A stretch of 48,321 nucleotides of DNA, taken from contig JALVKE010000318.1 in assembly GCA_027028005.1 (NCBI GenBank), forward strand, positions 1 to 48,321, in the 5' to 3' direction. Shown here in pieces: positions 19,984 through 29,925 of this stretch; within the stretch, counting starts at the first letter, position 1, and each line of letters starts with the position of its first letter. The position numbers were made by a program, and so were the translations under genes. Under the pieces are notes generated by a model. It ran no database searches. It was not told the origin of the DNA and saw only the letters and a list, made by a program, of their open reading frames with translations. The stretch comes from Persephonella sp. GTDB lineage: Bacteria > Aquificota > Aquificia > Aquificales > Hydrogenothermaceae.

Positions 19984-21936
19984 ATGCATATTCTAAAAAA
20001 AGAAGAGATATATCCTTATACCATTGAATTATCTAAAAAGGCAGAAAAATATATTCTTATATCATCCCCCTGGATCAAGTTAGGTATTCTAAAAGACATA
20101 TTAAAGAACGTAAAAGTAGAAGTTATAATCCGTTCTTCTCAACTAGAAGATCTGTTTATAACAGACAAGGATGTTTTTAGATATATAAAAAACATAAATG
20201 GAAAGATATATCTGAATCCTGATATTCATGCAAAGTTTATTATTGTAGATGGAAAGGAAGCTATTGTCGGTTCTGCTAATTTAACTAATGCTGGGCTTCT
20301 TGAAGACGGAAATATTGAAACAGCTGTTTTAATAGAAAATAAAAAAGAAATTGAAAAACTGGAAAAATACTTTCGAGAGATAAAAGAAAATTCTATAGAT
20401 CTTTTTTCAAATATTGCAGGAATTATAACTAATAGCTTAAATTCAAGAAACAGTGAAGGATTTCTTCTGGAAAAAATTCCAGAACAAACATACATAAAAA
20501 TCCCTGTAGATAAAGATGCTTTTTATCTAGGAAGAGTTGGAACTGTAAAGGAGATAAATACTTCCTTTTTATCCTCTTTTTATTCTTTTCTATCTAAAGG
20601 AATGTTTGCAGATGCAGAAAAGCTGAGAAAAATATTTGCAGAAAAGGATGAACTTTGGAGAAAAGCTGCAATTTTCTCATATATAAATGAAAAAGTTCCT
20701 GATATATCTCTATGCAGTATAGAGATATTAGCTGAATTTAATCCAAAAAAGATAAAAGAGAAAGAAAGTATCTTAAAAACTCCTGTTATTCCCCCTGTAT
20801 CAGGTTCTCCGTTTGTTCTTATAGAAAAGGAAGAGGATATAAAGGATATATTAAAAATAAACCATGCAGGATACTGGATGGGGAAACCTGTAAGCTTTGG
20901 AAAGTTATTTAATACAAACTTAAATGCGTATGTAGATCTTGAGAAGATCTACACAATGCATATGGCAGTTCTAGGAACAACTGGTTCAGGAAAGACAACA
21001 TTTTTAAGAAGACTTTTTGAAAATATGAAATATGAAGATATATATACTTATATTTTTGATCTTTACGGTGAATACTTTGATAGTTTAAAAAATGCAGGAG
21101 TAAAAAGTATAAAAAAGTATGAAATAGAGAATACAATGTTCCCTATAACAGCAGAACAGATAAAGGAGATATTTAAAAGTTACGGAATTCCTCTACAAGA
21201 AAAATCTTCAGAAGAAAAAAGAATTGTATCTTTTTTTAGATTATCTTTAAAACCTGACTTATCTATCTTATCATATAAGAAAAAAACGTTAGAAGATCTT
21301 CTGTTAGAGGCAGTGGATTTAGCAGATATAGAAAGTCCTCTTAAAGGTGAGATATATGAACTTATAGATATGCTTAAGGCAGATTTTGGAGAAAAAGCCT
21401 TAAATAATCAACCAGAAATTGTATCCAAGATCTTTTCTTCTTTAAAAGATAAGACTAACATTATTGTTTACGATTTTAAGAGTGTAGAAGATCCAAATTC
21501 CAGGATAAATATAGCTGGACTTATAATGAAAGAACTTTTTAGACTTTCTAAAAAAGATGATAGAAAAAGGATGGTTGTTTTAGAAGAAGCACAAAACTTT
21601 GCTCCTGAAAAAGGATTTGGAGAAATTGAAGCAGGTTCCGAAAATCTCTCATACATTATGGCAAGGAAAATAGCTACAGAGGGAAGAAAATTTAAACTTG
21701 GATTAATTGCCGTTACTCAAAGACCTGCAAATATAAGTAAATATGTTCTTTCTCAGTTAAATACTCAAGTTATTTTTAAATTAACGAACAAAAATGATTT
21801 AGAGGCAGTATCTCCTTTCTTTGAGTACTCTAAAGAAGATATATTTTACCTGCTTCCATTTTTAAAACCTGGGACAGGATACATAACAGGTTTAGGTGTT
21901 CCTTTTGGTATGTTTGTAGAGATAAAACTTGGATAG
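19984..21936 (+). CDS. PLD-superfamily nuclease domain fused to HerA-type (DUF87) ATPase
   Basis: N-terminal HKD motif HAKFIIVDGKEAIVGSANLT; C-terminal HerA core AVLGTTGSGKTTFLRRL (Walker A), RMVVLEEAQNFAP (Walker B), GRKFKLGLIAVTQRPANISKYVLSQLNTQVIFKLTNKNDLEAV. Confidence 0.92.
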   Translation: MHILKKEEIYPYTIELSKKAEKYILISSPWIKLGILKDILKNVKVEVIIRSSQLEDLFITDKDVFRYIKNINGKIYLNPDIHAKFIIVDGKEAIVGSANLTNAGLLEDGNIETAVLIENKKEIEKLEKYFREIKENSIDLFSNIAGIITNSLNSRNSEGFLLEKIPEQTYIKIPVDKDAFYLGRVGTVKEINTSFLSSFYSFLSKGMFADAEKLRKIFAEKDELWRKAAIFSYINEKVPDISLCSIEILAEFNPKKIKEKESILKTPVIPPVSGSPFVLIEKEEDIKDILKINHAGYWMGKPVSFGKLFNTNLNAYVDLEKIYTMHMAVLGTTGSGKTTFLRRLFENMKYEDIYTYIFDLYGEYFDSLKNAGVKSIKKYEIENTMFPITAEQIKEIFKSYGIPLQEKSSEEKRIVSFFRLSLKPDLSILSYKKKTLEDLLLEAVDLADIESPLKGEIYELIDMLKADFGEKALNNQPEIVSKIFSSLKDKTNIIVYDFKSVEDPNSRINIAGLIMKELFRLSKKDDRKRMVVLEEAQNFAPEKGFGEIEAGSENLSYIMARKIATEGRKFKLGLIAVTQRPANISKYVLSQLNTQVIFKLTNKNDLEAVSPFFEYSKEDIFYLLPFLKPGTGYITGLGVPFGMFVEIKLG

Positions 21937-22006
21937 TATATTGAACTTTCTCATAAAGGAAAAATCTTAAAAATGTTAAAAATATTCGAAAAAGAGGTTA
22001 AAAAAG

Positions 22007-22210
22007 ATGAAACTGATAGTAAATGGAGAAGAAAAGCATTTTGATAAAGAAAAAATGACAATAAAAGAACTTGTTAAGGAACTTGGTATAAAAGTTCCTA
22101 ATTATGCAGTAGCTGTTGGAATGGAGGTAATACCTAAAAGTGAGTATGAAACATACGTATTAAAAGATGGGGATAAAGTTGAGATTGTTACCTTTGTAGG
22201 TGGTGGATAA
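22007..22210 (+). CDS. thiS: sulfur carrier protein ThiS
   Basis: 67 aa, IKELVKELGIKVPNYAVAVGMEVIPKSEYETYVLKDGDKVEIVTFVGGG, C-terminal GG. Confidence 0.92.
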   Translation: MKLIVNGEEKHFDKEKMTIKELVKELGIKVPNYAVAVGMEVIPKSEYETYVLKDGDKVEIVTFVGGG

Positions 22211-22234
22211 AAAAGGGGCTTAAAGCCCCTTTCC
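22211..22234. terminator. bidirectional intrinsic terminator between thiS and rhodanese gene
   Basis: AAAAGGGGCTTAAAGCCCCTTT between convergent genes. Confidence 0.75.
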
Positions 22235-22639
22235 CTAGCATTGTTGTTTAGCTTTGTATACTTCAATAAGATCTGTTATAGGAGCATCTAAAACAAATAA
22301 GTTTTTATAACCTAGAGCTTCAAGATATCCCATAACCCTGTTTGCGAATTTTTGGAGATTACAAGCTAAAACAATAGGTGTTGTTTTGTCAGAAGGAATT
22401 CTACCATCCTCATACTGCTGATAAAACTCTGTTATAGGAACATAGTAAGCACTTGGAACATTAGCTTCTTCTGCATTTTCTCCTTCAACTTTATTTGGAG
22501 GTCTAACATCTAAAAGTATTGCCCCTGCTTCTTCAATTAGCTCTCTAGCTCTGTGAATGTCTACATGCCCTAAGTTATCCTTCTCCTTGTCTTCTTCAAT
22601 AGCTTCTTTGATGTTTTTTAAAATTTCTATATCTGACAT
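22235..22639 (-). CDS. rhodanese-like domain protein
   Basis: AILLDVRPPNKVEGENAEEANVPSAYYVPITEF...IVLACNLQKFANRVMGYLEALGYKNLFVL. Confidence 0.85.
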   Translation of the reverse strand: MSDIEILKNIKEAIEEDKEKDNLGHVDIHRARELIEEAGAILLDVRPPNKVEGENAEEANVPSAYYVPITEFYQQYEDGRIPSDKTTPIVLACNLQKFANRVMGYLEALGYKNLFVLDAPITDLIEVYKAKQQC

Positions 22640-22673
22640 CTGTGCCCTCCTTTTTGTTAGTAGTTTCTAACTA

Positions 22674-23120
22674 TTATATCTTATGTTTGTTCTTTGTTGT
22701 ATCTGTTAGAAGTGATATATGTTTTCTTCCTGCGAAACCTTCCCCTATATCGTGCCAGTACTCTATCTCATCCTCATCTTCTCTCCAGCACAGATATATA
22801 GTTTTTCCGTTATACTCCGCTGGAAAGTCAACTAAAAAAGGATCTAATCCTTTTACAAAAATTCCAAAACTTTCAACAATTTCTATAAGTTCGTTAATGT
22901 TATCATTCATCTCTTTAATCTCTGTTTTTAAAAACATAACTTCAAGTTCATCATTTTTCTCTTCTATTTCTATTTCATAATTTTCTATTACATCGTAGAG
23001 TTTTTCTCTTTTTTCTTTAATCTCTTCAACGAGAAGTTTTATCTGTGGCAAGATACTGTTAGCTTCTTCTATTGTGAAATATCTCATGCTTTCCTCCAAA
23101 TTAGTAAAATCTTTTAACAA
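22674..23120 (-). CDS. DUF2203 domain-containing protein
   Basis: RYFTIEEANSILPQIKLLVEEI...VKGLDPFLVDFPAEYNGKTIYLCWREDEDEIEYWHDIGEGFAGRKHI. Confidence 0.88.
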   Translation of the reverse strand: MLKDFTNLEESMRYFTIEEANSILPQIKLLVEEIKEKREKLYDVIENYEIEIEEKNDELEVMFLKTEIKEMNDNINELIEIVESFGIFVKGLDPFLVDFPAEYNGKTIYLCWREDEDEIEYWHDIGEGFAGRKHISLLTDTTKNKHKI

Positions 23121-23152
23121 ATTATATACAATTTTTTACTGTAGCAATATTT

Positions 23153-25063
23153 TTATATCTTTTCATTTAATTTCTGAACAGTAAGACAAAAAGCAGCATG
23201 GGACCACGTTAAAGGAATGACAGAAAGAGGCTCTCCTGTATGTGGATTATACTGCTCAGCCAAAAGTCCTGCCTGTGTTTGTCTTTCCACAACCCACTTT
23301 AAAAGTTCTAAAGATCTTTGAAAATCCCCTTTTTCAATATACCAGTCTGCAAGCCACATTGTAGTTATTATCCACGGGTTTCCTGGAAGTTCCTTATCAA
23401 CTCTGTGATAGTAATCATTTTCAAAACGGGCAAGGCCACCAATACCCTTCCTTATCCAGAGCTTTTCTTCAATAGCTTTCATAGTATTTACAACTTTTTC
23501 TTCATTATATGTCAACAAACCTGTAAAAAAAACAGCTGATAAACTTGCATCAACAGTTTTATCTTTTAACCATTTTCCATCTTCAGCTTTTTCTAAAGCT
23601 CTTAAAAATCTTTTTTCTTTTTCATCATAAAGATGTTTCAGAATTGCTTCTTTTAATTCACGTGCTGTCTTTCTATATCTCTCCCCCTCTTCCTGATTTC
23701 CTGTTAAAAATGCCATTTCTGAAGCTGATTCTAGACCGGCGTAAACAGTTGCACTTGTGTAGGTAAAGATGCCTCTTCTCTCTTCCCAAGGATCATAACT
23801 TTTCATAGGAAGTCCTGTGTCCTTATATCTGTAAGAACACATAAACTCTGCAGCAGGTCTAACAAGACTGTTATACATTCTGTCTATAAATTCAATATTC
23901 TTTGTTTTTTTATAGTGATTATATAAAGCCCATATAACTAGAGCTGTTTCATCTTCCTGTATAGGTAGTTGTGGATTTCTATTAGTATCACTCCAGGGAT
24001 GCCAAGATGAACCAAAGGAACCATCAGGAGAGTATTTTTGAAGGAAATAACCTCTCCTTGTTATTGTTCTTGATGCAAACTCAAAAAACTTTTTTGATAT
24101 ATGTCCTAAGCCTGCACCATCTAAAGCCATCACAATAAATGCATTATCCCTAGGCCATGAGTAACTGTAGTGGTCTTTATTAAATCTCTCAAATATACTG
24201 CTGTCAGCAGAGGCTATAATTGCACCATTTCTGTCGACATGGGCATTTATTATAAAAAGACTCCTTTGATAAAGTTTTTGTATATCTTCAGGGATATCGT
24301 ATTTTAAATCTCTTTTTTCTTTTATCCATACATTGTAGTAAATCTCTGTTTCATCTATAAGATGCTGTAACCCATCTCTCTTTATCTTTTCATTTTTTTC
24401 CTCTAGATCATCAAAGCTGTTTCCTGCAAGGATATAATAATAAAATGTACTTTCCTCTTTTTCTTTTAATTTCAAGGTATAACCAATGGCACTATCTATC
24501 TCCCCTCTTACTATTAACCTTCCTAGAAGATTCCCTTCCCTTATCTCATCTAAAGATGAGTACTCCTTTTTAGATACAGTGAATTCAAATGGATCTGGAT
24601 ATATAGAGATAAGAAAGTATGTATGTAGCTTGTAGTGAACTAATCCATTAAGCTCTGGGTGAAATAGAGCAGTATTTCCAAAAGGCGTTTCATTTAGAGA
24701 AAAATCGTGGTAAAAGTAAATTTTTATATCCCTCTCTTTTTCAGAAAGGTTTTTAACATCTATTTTTCTTATATATAAAGGTAAATACTTGTGGACAACT
24801 TCTAAAGAATGTAGTTTTACTTTTATATTTTTATTTTCTGCTATAATCTCACCTACAAGAGAATGTTCCCTATATAAAAAAGAGATATTCCACGTATCAT
24901 CTATAAAGTGTGTCTTTCCATCGATATTAACTGCAATTAGATTTTTTTTACCAGTTAGATGATTAAATAAGCCAACATGAGGATAGTAAAAGTCTCTAAC
25001 GTTTAGATGTTTGTCTAGATTAACAAACATCTGTCTGTTAGCTAATACTAATTCTCTGTACAT
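23153..25063 (-). CDS. glycoside hydrolase family 15 (glucoamylase/glucodextranase-like)
   Basis: YSWPRDNAFIVMALDGAGL, PQLPIQEDETALVIWALYNH, GNPWIITTMWLADWYIEKG, LAEQYNPHTGEPLSVIPLTWSHAAF. Confidence 0.92.
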   Translation of the reverse strand: MYRELVLANRQMFVNLDKHLNVRDFYYPHVGLFNHLTGKKNLIAVNIDGKTHFIDDTWNISFLYREHSLVGEIIAENKNIKVKLHSLEVVHKYLPLYIRKIDVKNLSEKERDIKIYFYHDFSLNETPFGNTALFHPELNGLVHYKLHTYFLISIYPDPFEFTVSKKEYSSLDEIREGNLLGRLIVRGEIDSAIGYTLKLKEKEESTFYYYILAGNSFDDLEEKNEKIKRDGLQHLIDETEIYYNVWIKEKRDLKYDIPEDIQKLYQRSLFIINAHVDRNGAIIASADSSIFERFNKDHYSYSWPRDNAFIVMALDGAGLGHISKKFFEFASRTITRRGYFLQKYSPDGSFGSSWHPWSDTNRNPQLPIQEDETALVIWALYNHYKKTKNIEFIDRMYNSLVRPAAEFMCSYRYKDTGLPMKSYDPWEERRGIFTYTSATVYAGLESASEMAFLTGNQEEGERYRKTARELKEAILKHLYDEKEKRFLRALEKAEDGKWLKDKTVDASLSAVFFTGLLTYNEEKVVNTMKAIEEKLWIRKGIGGLARFENDYYHRVDKELPGNPWIITTMWLADWYIEKGDFQRSLELLKWVVERQTQAGLLAEQYNPHTGEPLSVIPLTWSHAAFCLTVQKLNEKI

Positions 25064-25141
25064 ATTCCATCCCCCTAATTAATTTTCTATACTTATTCGG
25101 ATATGCTAAACTAATAGCAAACCTGTTTTTGAGGTGAGAGA

Positions 25142-26605
25142 ATGAGTTTAAAAATATATAACACGTTAACTGGAAAAAAAGAAGAATTTGTACCTATAAA
25201 TCCTCCAGATGTAAAGATTTATACATGCGGAGTTACTGTATATGATGTGAACCACGTGGGACATGGAAGGAGTTTAATTGTTTTTGATGTTATAAGAAGA
25301 TATCTAAGACATCTAGGATACAATGTAAAGTTTGTTAGAAACTTTACAGATGTTGACGATAAGATTATAAACAGGGCAAAAAGAGAGTGTCTTCCTTTTA
25401 CGGTAATAGCTGATAGATATATTAAAGAGTACTTTCAGGATGCAGAAAACTTTAGAATAGAACCAGCTGATGTGGAACCAAGGGTTACCACCCATATACC
25501 AGATATCATTGATTTTATTCAGAAACTTATAGAAAAAGGTTATGCATATGAAGTTGAGGGAGATGTTTATTTCTCTGTTAGAAAGTTTAAAGACTATGGA
25601 AAACTTTCTAAAAGAAGTGTAGATGAGCTTATAGCAGGAGCTAGAGTTGAACCTGGAGAGAAGAAAAGAGATCCTCTAGACTTTGCTCTGTGGAAAGCTT
25701 CTAAAGCAGGAGAGCCTGCCTGGGATAGTCCTTGGGGAAAGGGAAGACCGGGATGGCATACAGAATGCTGTGCAATGATCTTTAAACATCTTGGAGAGAC
25801 AATAGATATACATGGTGGAGGTCTAGATTTAATATTTCCTCATCATGAGAATGAGTTGGCTCAGGCAGAGGCTCTATCAGAAAAACCTTTTGCAAGGTAC
25901 TGGGTTCATAATGGTCTTGTTACAGTTAGAGGGCAAAAGATGTCTAAATCTTTAGGAAACTACATAACATTAAAAGAGATATATGCAAGGTATGAGCCTG
26001 ATATTTTAAGACTCTTGGTTCTTTCTGTTCATTATAGAAGTCCACTAGACTTCTCATGGGAAAAGATGGATGAAACAAAGAAAGCCTATGAGAGACTAAA
26101 AACAGCCATAGAAGATTATGATATCGTTTCAAAACTTCCTGAAAATCCAGAGTTTGAAGAACATCTATACGATGCTATTGCAAAAGCGGAACAAAACTTC
26201 TACGCAGCAATGTCTGATGATTTTAACACTCCTGAAGCATTAGCTGCTCTTTTTGGGCTAGTAAGAGAGATGAACATACTTAAAGATAAAGCTGTAAAGA
26301 AAGGTGGGATATCAAAAAAGGCATTGGAATCTTATAAAGAAGCTGCAGAAACAATTCATAACATAGGTAAAGATATGTTTGGACTTTTTGATAGCTTGCA
26401 GCCTTGCATTGAGGTTGAAGAGATAAAAGCAGAGAAAAAAGAAGAAAAAATAGATGAAGAGCTTATAGAAACATTACTTGAAGTTAGAAATATAGCAAGA
26501 AAACAAAAACAGTTTGAAATAGCAGATTTAATAAGGGACAAGTTAGCACAGCAAGGCATTGTTATAGAAGATACTCCCGTTGGAACAAAATGGAAGAAAA
26601 AGTAA
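25142..26605 (+). CDS. cysS: cysteinyl-tRNA synthetase
   Basis: [71 protein letters not shown]. Confidence 0.98.
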   Translation: MSLKIYNTLTGKKEEFVPINPPDVKIYTCGVTVYDVNHVGHGRSLIVFDVIRRYLRHLGYNVKFVRNFTDVDDKIINRAKRECLPFTVIADRYIKEYFQDAENFRIEPADVEPRVTTHIPDIIDFIQKLIEKGYAYEVEGDVYFSVRKFKDYGKLSKRSVDELIAGARVEPGEKKRDPLDFALWKASKAGEPAWDSPWGKGRPGWHTECCAMIFKHLGETIDIHGGGLDLIFPHHENELAQAEALSEKPFARYWVHNGLVTVRGQKMSKSLGNYITLKEIYARYEPDILRLLVLSVHYRSPLDFSWEKMDETKKAYERLKTAIEDYDIVSKLPENPEFEEHLYDAIAKAEQNFYAAMSDDFNTPEALAALFGLVREMNILKDKAVKKGGISKKALESYKEAAETIHNIGKDMFGLFDSLQPCIEVEEIKAEKKEEKIDEELIETLLEVRNIARKQKQFEIADLIRDKLAQQGIVIEDTPVGTKWKKK

Positions 26606-26615
26606 GGAGTTTAAA

Positions 26616-27299
26616 ATGCCTGAAGTAGATCTTTTAGCTCAAAAAATATTTGATAATGTTGTAAGAAGATATGATTGGTTTCTTAACTCTGCCACCTTTG
26701 GATTTATAGATCAATGGCAGCTTGATTTAATCAATAATCTTCCAGGGAAAGATATTTTTGTTGATTTAGGAACAGGAACAGGAGAAATTATAAGAAAAGT
26801 GAATAATATCTATCCTGAATCAAAGGGAATAGGTATAGATGTCTCTATGAATATGCTTAGAAAGGCCATTGAGAAAACGGAGGGAGATGTCAGGGACTTT
26901 TTCATAAGGGCATCTGCTTTAAAGATGCCCTTCAAAGATGAGTCAGTTGATGTTATAACAACATCTCTAACATTTAGACATCTTCCTCTTGAAGAAGCTG
27001 TAGAAGAGATTTTAAGGGTATTAAAGCCTGGTGGTTATCTTGGAATTCTTGATATCTCAAAACCAAGATCAAAAATTTTGTACAAAGCAGTTGATATTTT
27101 TGCAAATAAGATATTTAAGCCAGTTGGAGTTGGTATTTTCTCAAAAGAGGAATATGCTTATTTTATGGAATCTATTGAAAAGGCTATGACACCAGATGAA
27201 CTTAAAGAGGTATTAGAGTCGTATTCTTTTTCCCAAGAATATCAAAGTAGTAGATTTTTTGGTCTAATTAGTATATCTGTTTTCAGGAAAATCCAATAA
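26616..27299 (+). CDS. UbiE/MenG-like SAM-dependent methyltransferase
   Basis: IFDNVVRRYDWFLNSATFGFIDQW, VDLGTGTGEII, TTSLTFRHLP, VLKPGGYLGILDISKP; start moved from ORF-track 26580 to ATG 26616 after AAGGAGT. Confidence 0.88.
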   Translation: MPEVDLLAQKIFDNVVRRYDWFLNSATFGFIDQWQLDLINNLPGKDIFVDLGTGTGEIIRKVNNIYPESKGIGIDVSMNMLRKAIEKTEGDVRDFFIRASALKMPFKDESVDVITTSLTFRHLPLEEAVEEILRVLKPGGYLGILDISKPRSKILYKAVDIFANKIFKPVGVGIFSKEEYAYFMESIEKAMTPDELKEVLESYSFSQEYQSSRFFGLISISVFRKIQ

Positions 27300-27342
27300 T
27301 ATTATAATTTCTAATTAAACTAACATTTTTAAGGAGTGTTTT

Positions 27343-28338
27343 ATGAAAGAATTTATAGTAGATGCTAGAGATTATGATAAAACATTGGTAACTACTGCTA
27401 TAGAATCAGGTGCAGATTATGTAATAATTCCTGAAGATAAGTTAGAAGAAGCGAAAAAACTAGGGAGAATAAAATTTATAACTGCAGATAAAGAAGGAAA
27501 TCTTTCTGATGATTTTGTTTTTGTTGTAATAAACAACAAGGAAGATGAAGAAAGAGCTGCTCAACTTGCAAAAGCAGGAAAGAAAGTTATCGTTAAAACT
27601 ACCGACTGGACAATAATTCCTCTAGAAAACCTTATAGCTCAGTCAGATAACATATATGCTGTTGTTAAAAATGCTGAAGAAGCAAGCATAGCCGTAGGTA
27701 TTCTTGAGAAAGGTGTTAGAGGTGTTGTTCTAGAAACAAAAGATCTAAATGAAATTAAAAAAGTTTCAGCAGTTATAAAAGAAACTGTAGAAAAGATAGA
27801 GCTTATAAAAGCAAAGGTTACAAATATTGTTTCTGTAGGAATGGGAGATAGAGTGGCAGTTGATACAACATCTTTATTTAAACGTGGAGAAGGAATGCTT
27901 GTAGGTAACTCTTCCGCTGGAATGATATTCGTTCATGCAGAGACAGAGGAAAGTCCTTATGTTGCTTCAAGACCTTTCAGGGTTAACGCAGGTGCCGTTC
28001 ATATGTATACAAGGGTACCAGGAGGAAAAACAGTATACCTTTGTGAGCTTAAAGCTGGGAAGGAAGTAATGGCTTACGATATAAACGGAAATGGAAGAGC
28101 TGTTGTTGTTGGTAGGTCTAAGATAGAAAGGAGACCTATGCTTTTAATTGAGGCTGAGTACGAAGGTAAAAAGTTAAGTGCTGTTCTCCAAAATGCTGAA
28201 ACAATAAGGCTAGTAAAAGGGGATGGTTCATTAGTTTCTGTTGTTGATCTTCAGGTTGGAGATGAGATTTTAGGTTATGTGGAAGAAGCAGGAAGGCATT
28301 TTGGAATGAAAGTAGATGAAACTATTTTGGAAATATAA
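27343..28338 (+). CDS. 3-dehydroquinate synthase II (archaeal-type DHQ synthase)
   Basis: VGMGDRVAVDTTSLFKRGEGMLVGNSSAGMIFVHAETEESPYVASRPFRVNAGAVHMYTRVPGGKTVYLCELKAGKEV. Confidence 0.92.
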   Translation: MKEFIVDARDYDKTLVTTAIESGADYVIIPEDKLEEAKKLGRIKFITADKEGNLSDDFVFVVINNKEDEERAAQLAKAGKKVIVKTTDWTIIPLENLIAQSDNIYAVVKNAEEASIAVGILEKGVRGVVLETKDLNEIKKVSAVIKETVEKIELIKAKVTNIVSVGMGDRVAVDTTSLFKRGEGMLVGNSSAGMIFVHAETEESPYVASRPFRVNAGAVHMYTRVPGGKTVYLCELKAGKEVMAYDINGNGRAVVVGRSKIERRPMLLIEAEYEGKKLSAVLQNAETIRLVKGDGSLVSVVDLQVGDEILGYVEEAGRHFGMKVDETILEI

Positions 28339-28353
28339 GCTATCAGGAAGATT

Positions 28354-29904
28354 ATGAACTCAAAGATTGCATTTAAAGTTGGTTTATTTGTTCTTATTAT
28401 TTCTGCTATAGCAGGATATTTGATAATCATGTTTAATGGAAAAGGTTTTGGAGTTCAAACCAAGGAATACTATATCTATTTTGATAGTGTTGAAGGTCTT
28501 TCTCAAGGAGCAGATGTTCAGATAAAAGGTGTTAAGGCAGGAAGAGTTGATAGTATAACTTTCGAAAGAGGAAAAGTTAAAGTAAAGATCACAATAAGAA
28601 AAGACTTTCCTATATATAAAAATGCTAAAGCATATATAAAAACCTTAGGATTAATGGGTGATAAATTTGTATATATAGATCCTGGTAGTCCTGAAGCTGG
28701 AGAGCTAGCTGAAGGTGGTTTTATTAGACAGGCACAGGTTTATGCATCTACTGAAGATATGATGTTTTCAGTGTCTCAAGCAGCTCAAAAAATAGCTACA
28801 TTTATTGATAATCTAAACAAAACAATTGAGGAAGGAAACTTAAAGGAGCTTATAAAAAATATAAGGGTTCTAGCAAAGCATGCTGATGAGCTTGTTCAGG
28901 AAAATAGGAAAAATGTAAGGGAGACTATTAAAAATATAAAAATTCTATCAGCTACTTTGAAAAAAGATCTTCCAGTTCTCATAGCAAAAATTGATAGAGC
29001 AGCAGATAACATTGCAAAGATAACAGGAGAAAATAGAGAGGATATAAGAGAGCTTATAAGAAATCTTAGAGTTTTATCTAAAGCTTTAAAGGAAAAGACT
29101 CCGAAAGTTCTTGATAGTATGAATAAAACTGTTTCAGTTATAGGAGAAACAGTTGAAGAAAATAAAGAAGATATACATAAAACAATAGAACATCTAGAAA
29201 GATCAACTGAAAAATTTGAAAAGATTCTTGCCTATATAGAGGCAGGAAAAGGTACATTAGGTAAACTTATAAAAGAGGATAAGCTGTATGAAGATGTTAG
29301 AGGTGGAATAAAATCTTTCACAAAACCTTTTGCTCTTGTTGAAAGGTCTAGATTAGATGTTATGCTTTACGGAGAAAAACATACAGGAAATGGAGATGCA
29401 AAGGCAGGAATAGCTGCACGTTTTTCTTCTAGACCAGATAGATACATATATGTTGGATTGTTATCTAACAGCAATGGTTCTGTTACTGAAAAATATGTTT
29501 ACAGGGAAGGTACTAAAGTTAGAACAGAGTTAAAAGAAGACTATAATATTCTTTTTGATATTCAGTATGCAAGGAGATTTTTAACCTGGGAAGATAAAGA
29601 ATTTTGGGTTAGGGCAGGTATAAAAGATACAACAGCTGATGCAGGTATAGATGTAAAGTATAATCATAATTTATGGATAACTTCAGATCTATATAATTTT
29701 GATAGAGATGAGGTCCCAGGAAAGCCTAAAAATCCTCAGCTTGATGTAGGCTTTAGATACAAGTTTCCTAAATATCCTTTCTTTATAAAAGCTGGTGGTT
29801 CTGATCTTCTCAATAAAGAATATATAGGAGTGTATATTGGTGGTGGTTTCCTATTTAAAGATGATGATTTAAAGTATTTATTAGGAGCTATGCCAAAGCC
29901 ATAA
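28354..29904 (+). CDS. MCE/MlaD-family protein with coiled-coil and C-terminal beta-rich (putative beta-barrel) domain
   Basis: N-terminal TM + EYYIYFDSVEGLSQGADVQIKGVKAGRVDSI, long helical repeats, then alternating beta-strand-like C-terminus. Confidence 0.88.
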   Translation: MNSKIAFKVGLFVLIISAIAGYLIIMFNGKGFGVQTKEYYIYFDSVEGLSQGADVQIKGVKAGRVDSITFERGKVKVKITIRKDFPIYKNAKAYIKTLGLMGDKFVYIDPGSPEAGELAEGGFIRQAQVYASTEDMMFSVSQAAQKIATFIDNLNKTIEEGNLKELIKNIRVLAKHADELVQENRKNVRETIKNIKILSATLKKDLPVLIAKIDRAADNIAKITGENREDIRELIRNLRVLSKALKEKTPKVLDSMNKTVSVIGETVEENKEDIHKTIEHLERSTEKFEKILAYIEAGKGTLGKLIKEDKLYEDVRGGIKSFTKPFALVERSRLDVMLYGEKHTGNGDAKAGIAARFSSRPDRYIYVGLLSNSNGSVTEKYVYREGTKVRTELKEDYNILFDIQYARRFLTWEDKEFWVRAGIKDTTADAGIDVKYNHNLWITSDLYNFDRDEVPGKPKNPQLDVGFRYKFPKYPFFIKAGGSDLLNKEYIGVYIGGGFLFKDDDLKYLLGAMPKP

Positions 29905-29925
29905 ATAATGTAGAGAGGAAAACGT

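Noticed and set aside
26580-26615. Upstream start for the UbiE-like gene overlapping cysS
   Set aside because: ATG at 26616 is preceded by AAGGAGT and gives the usual methyltransferase N-terminus
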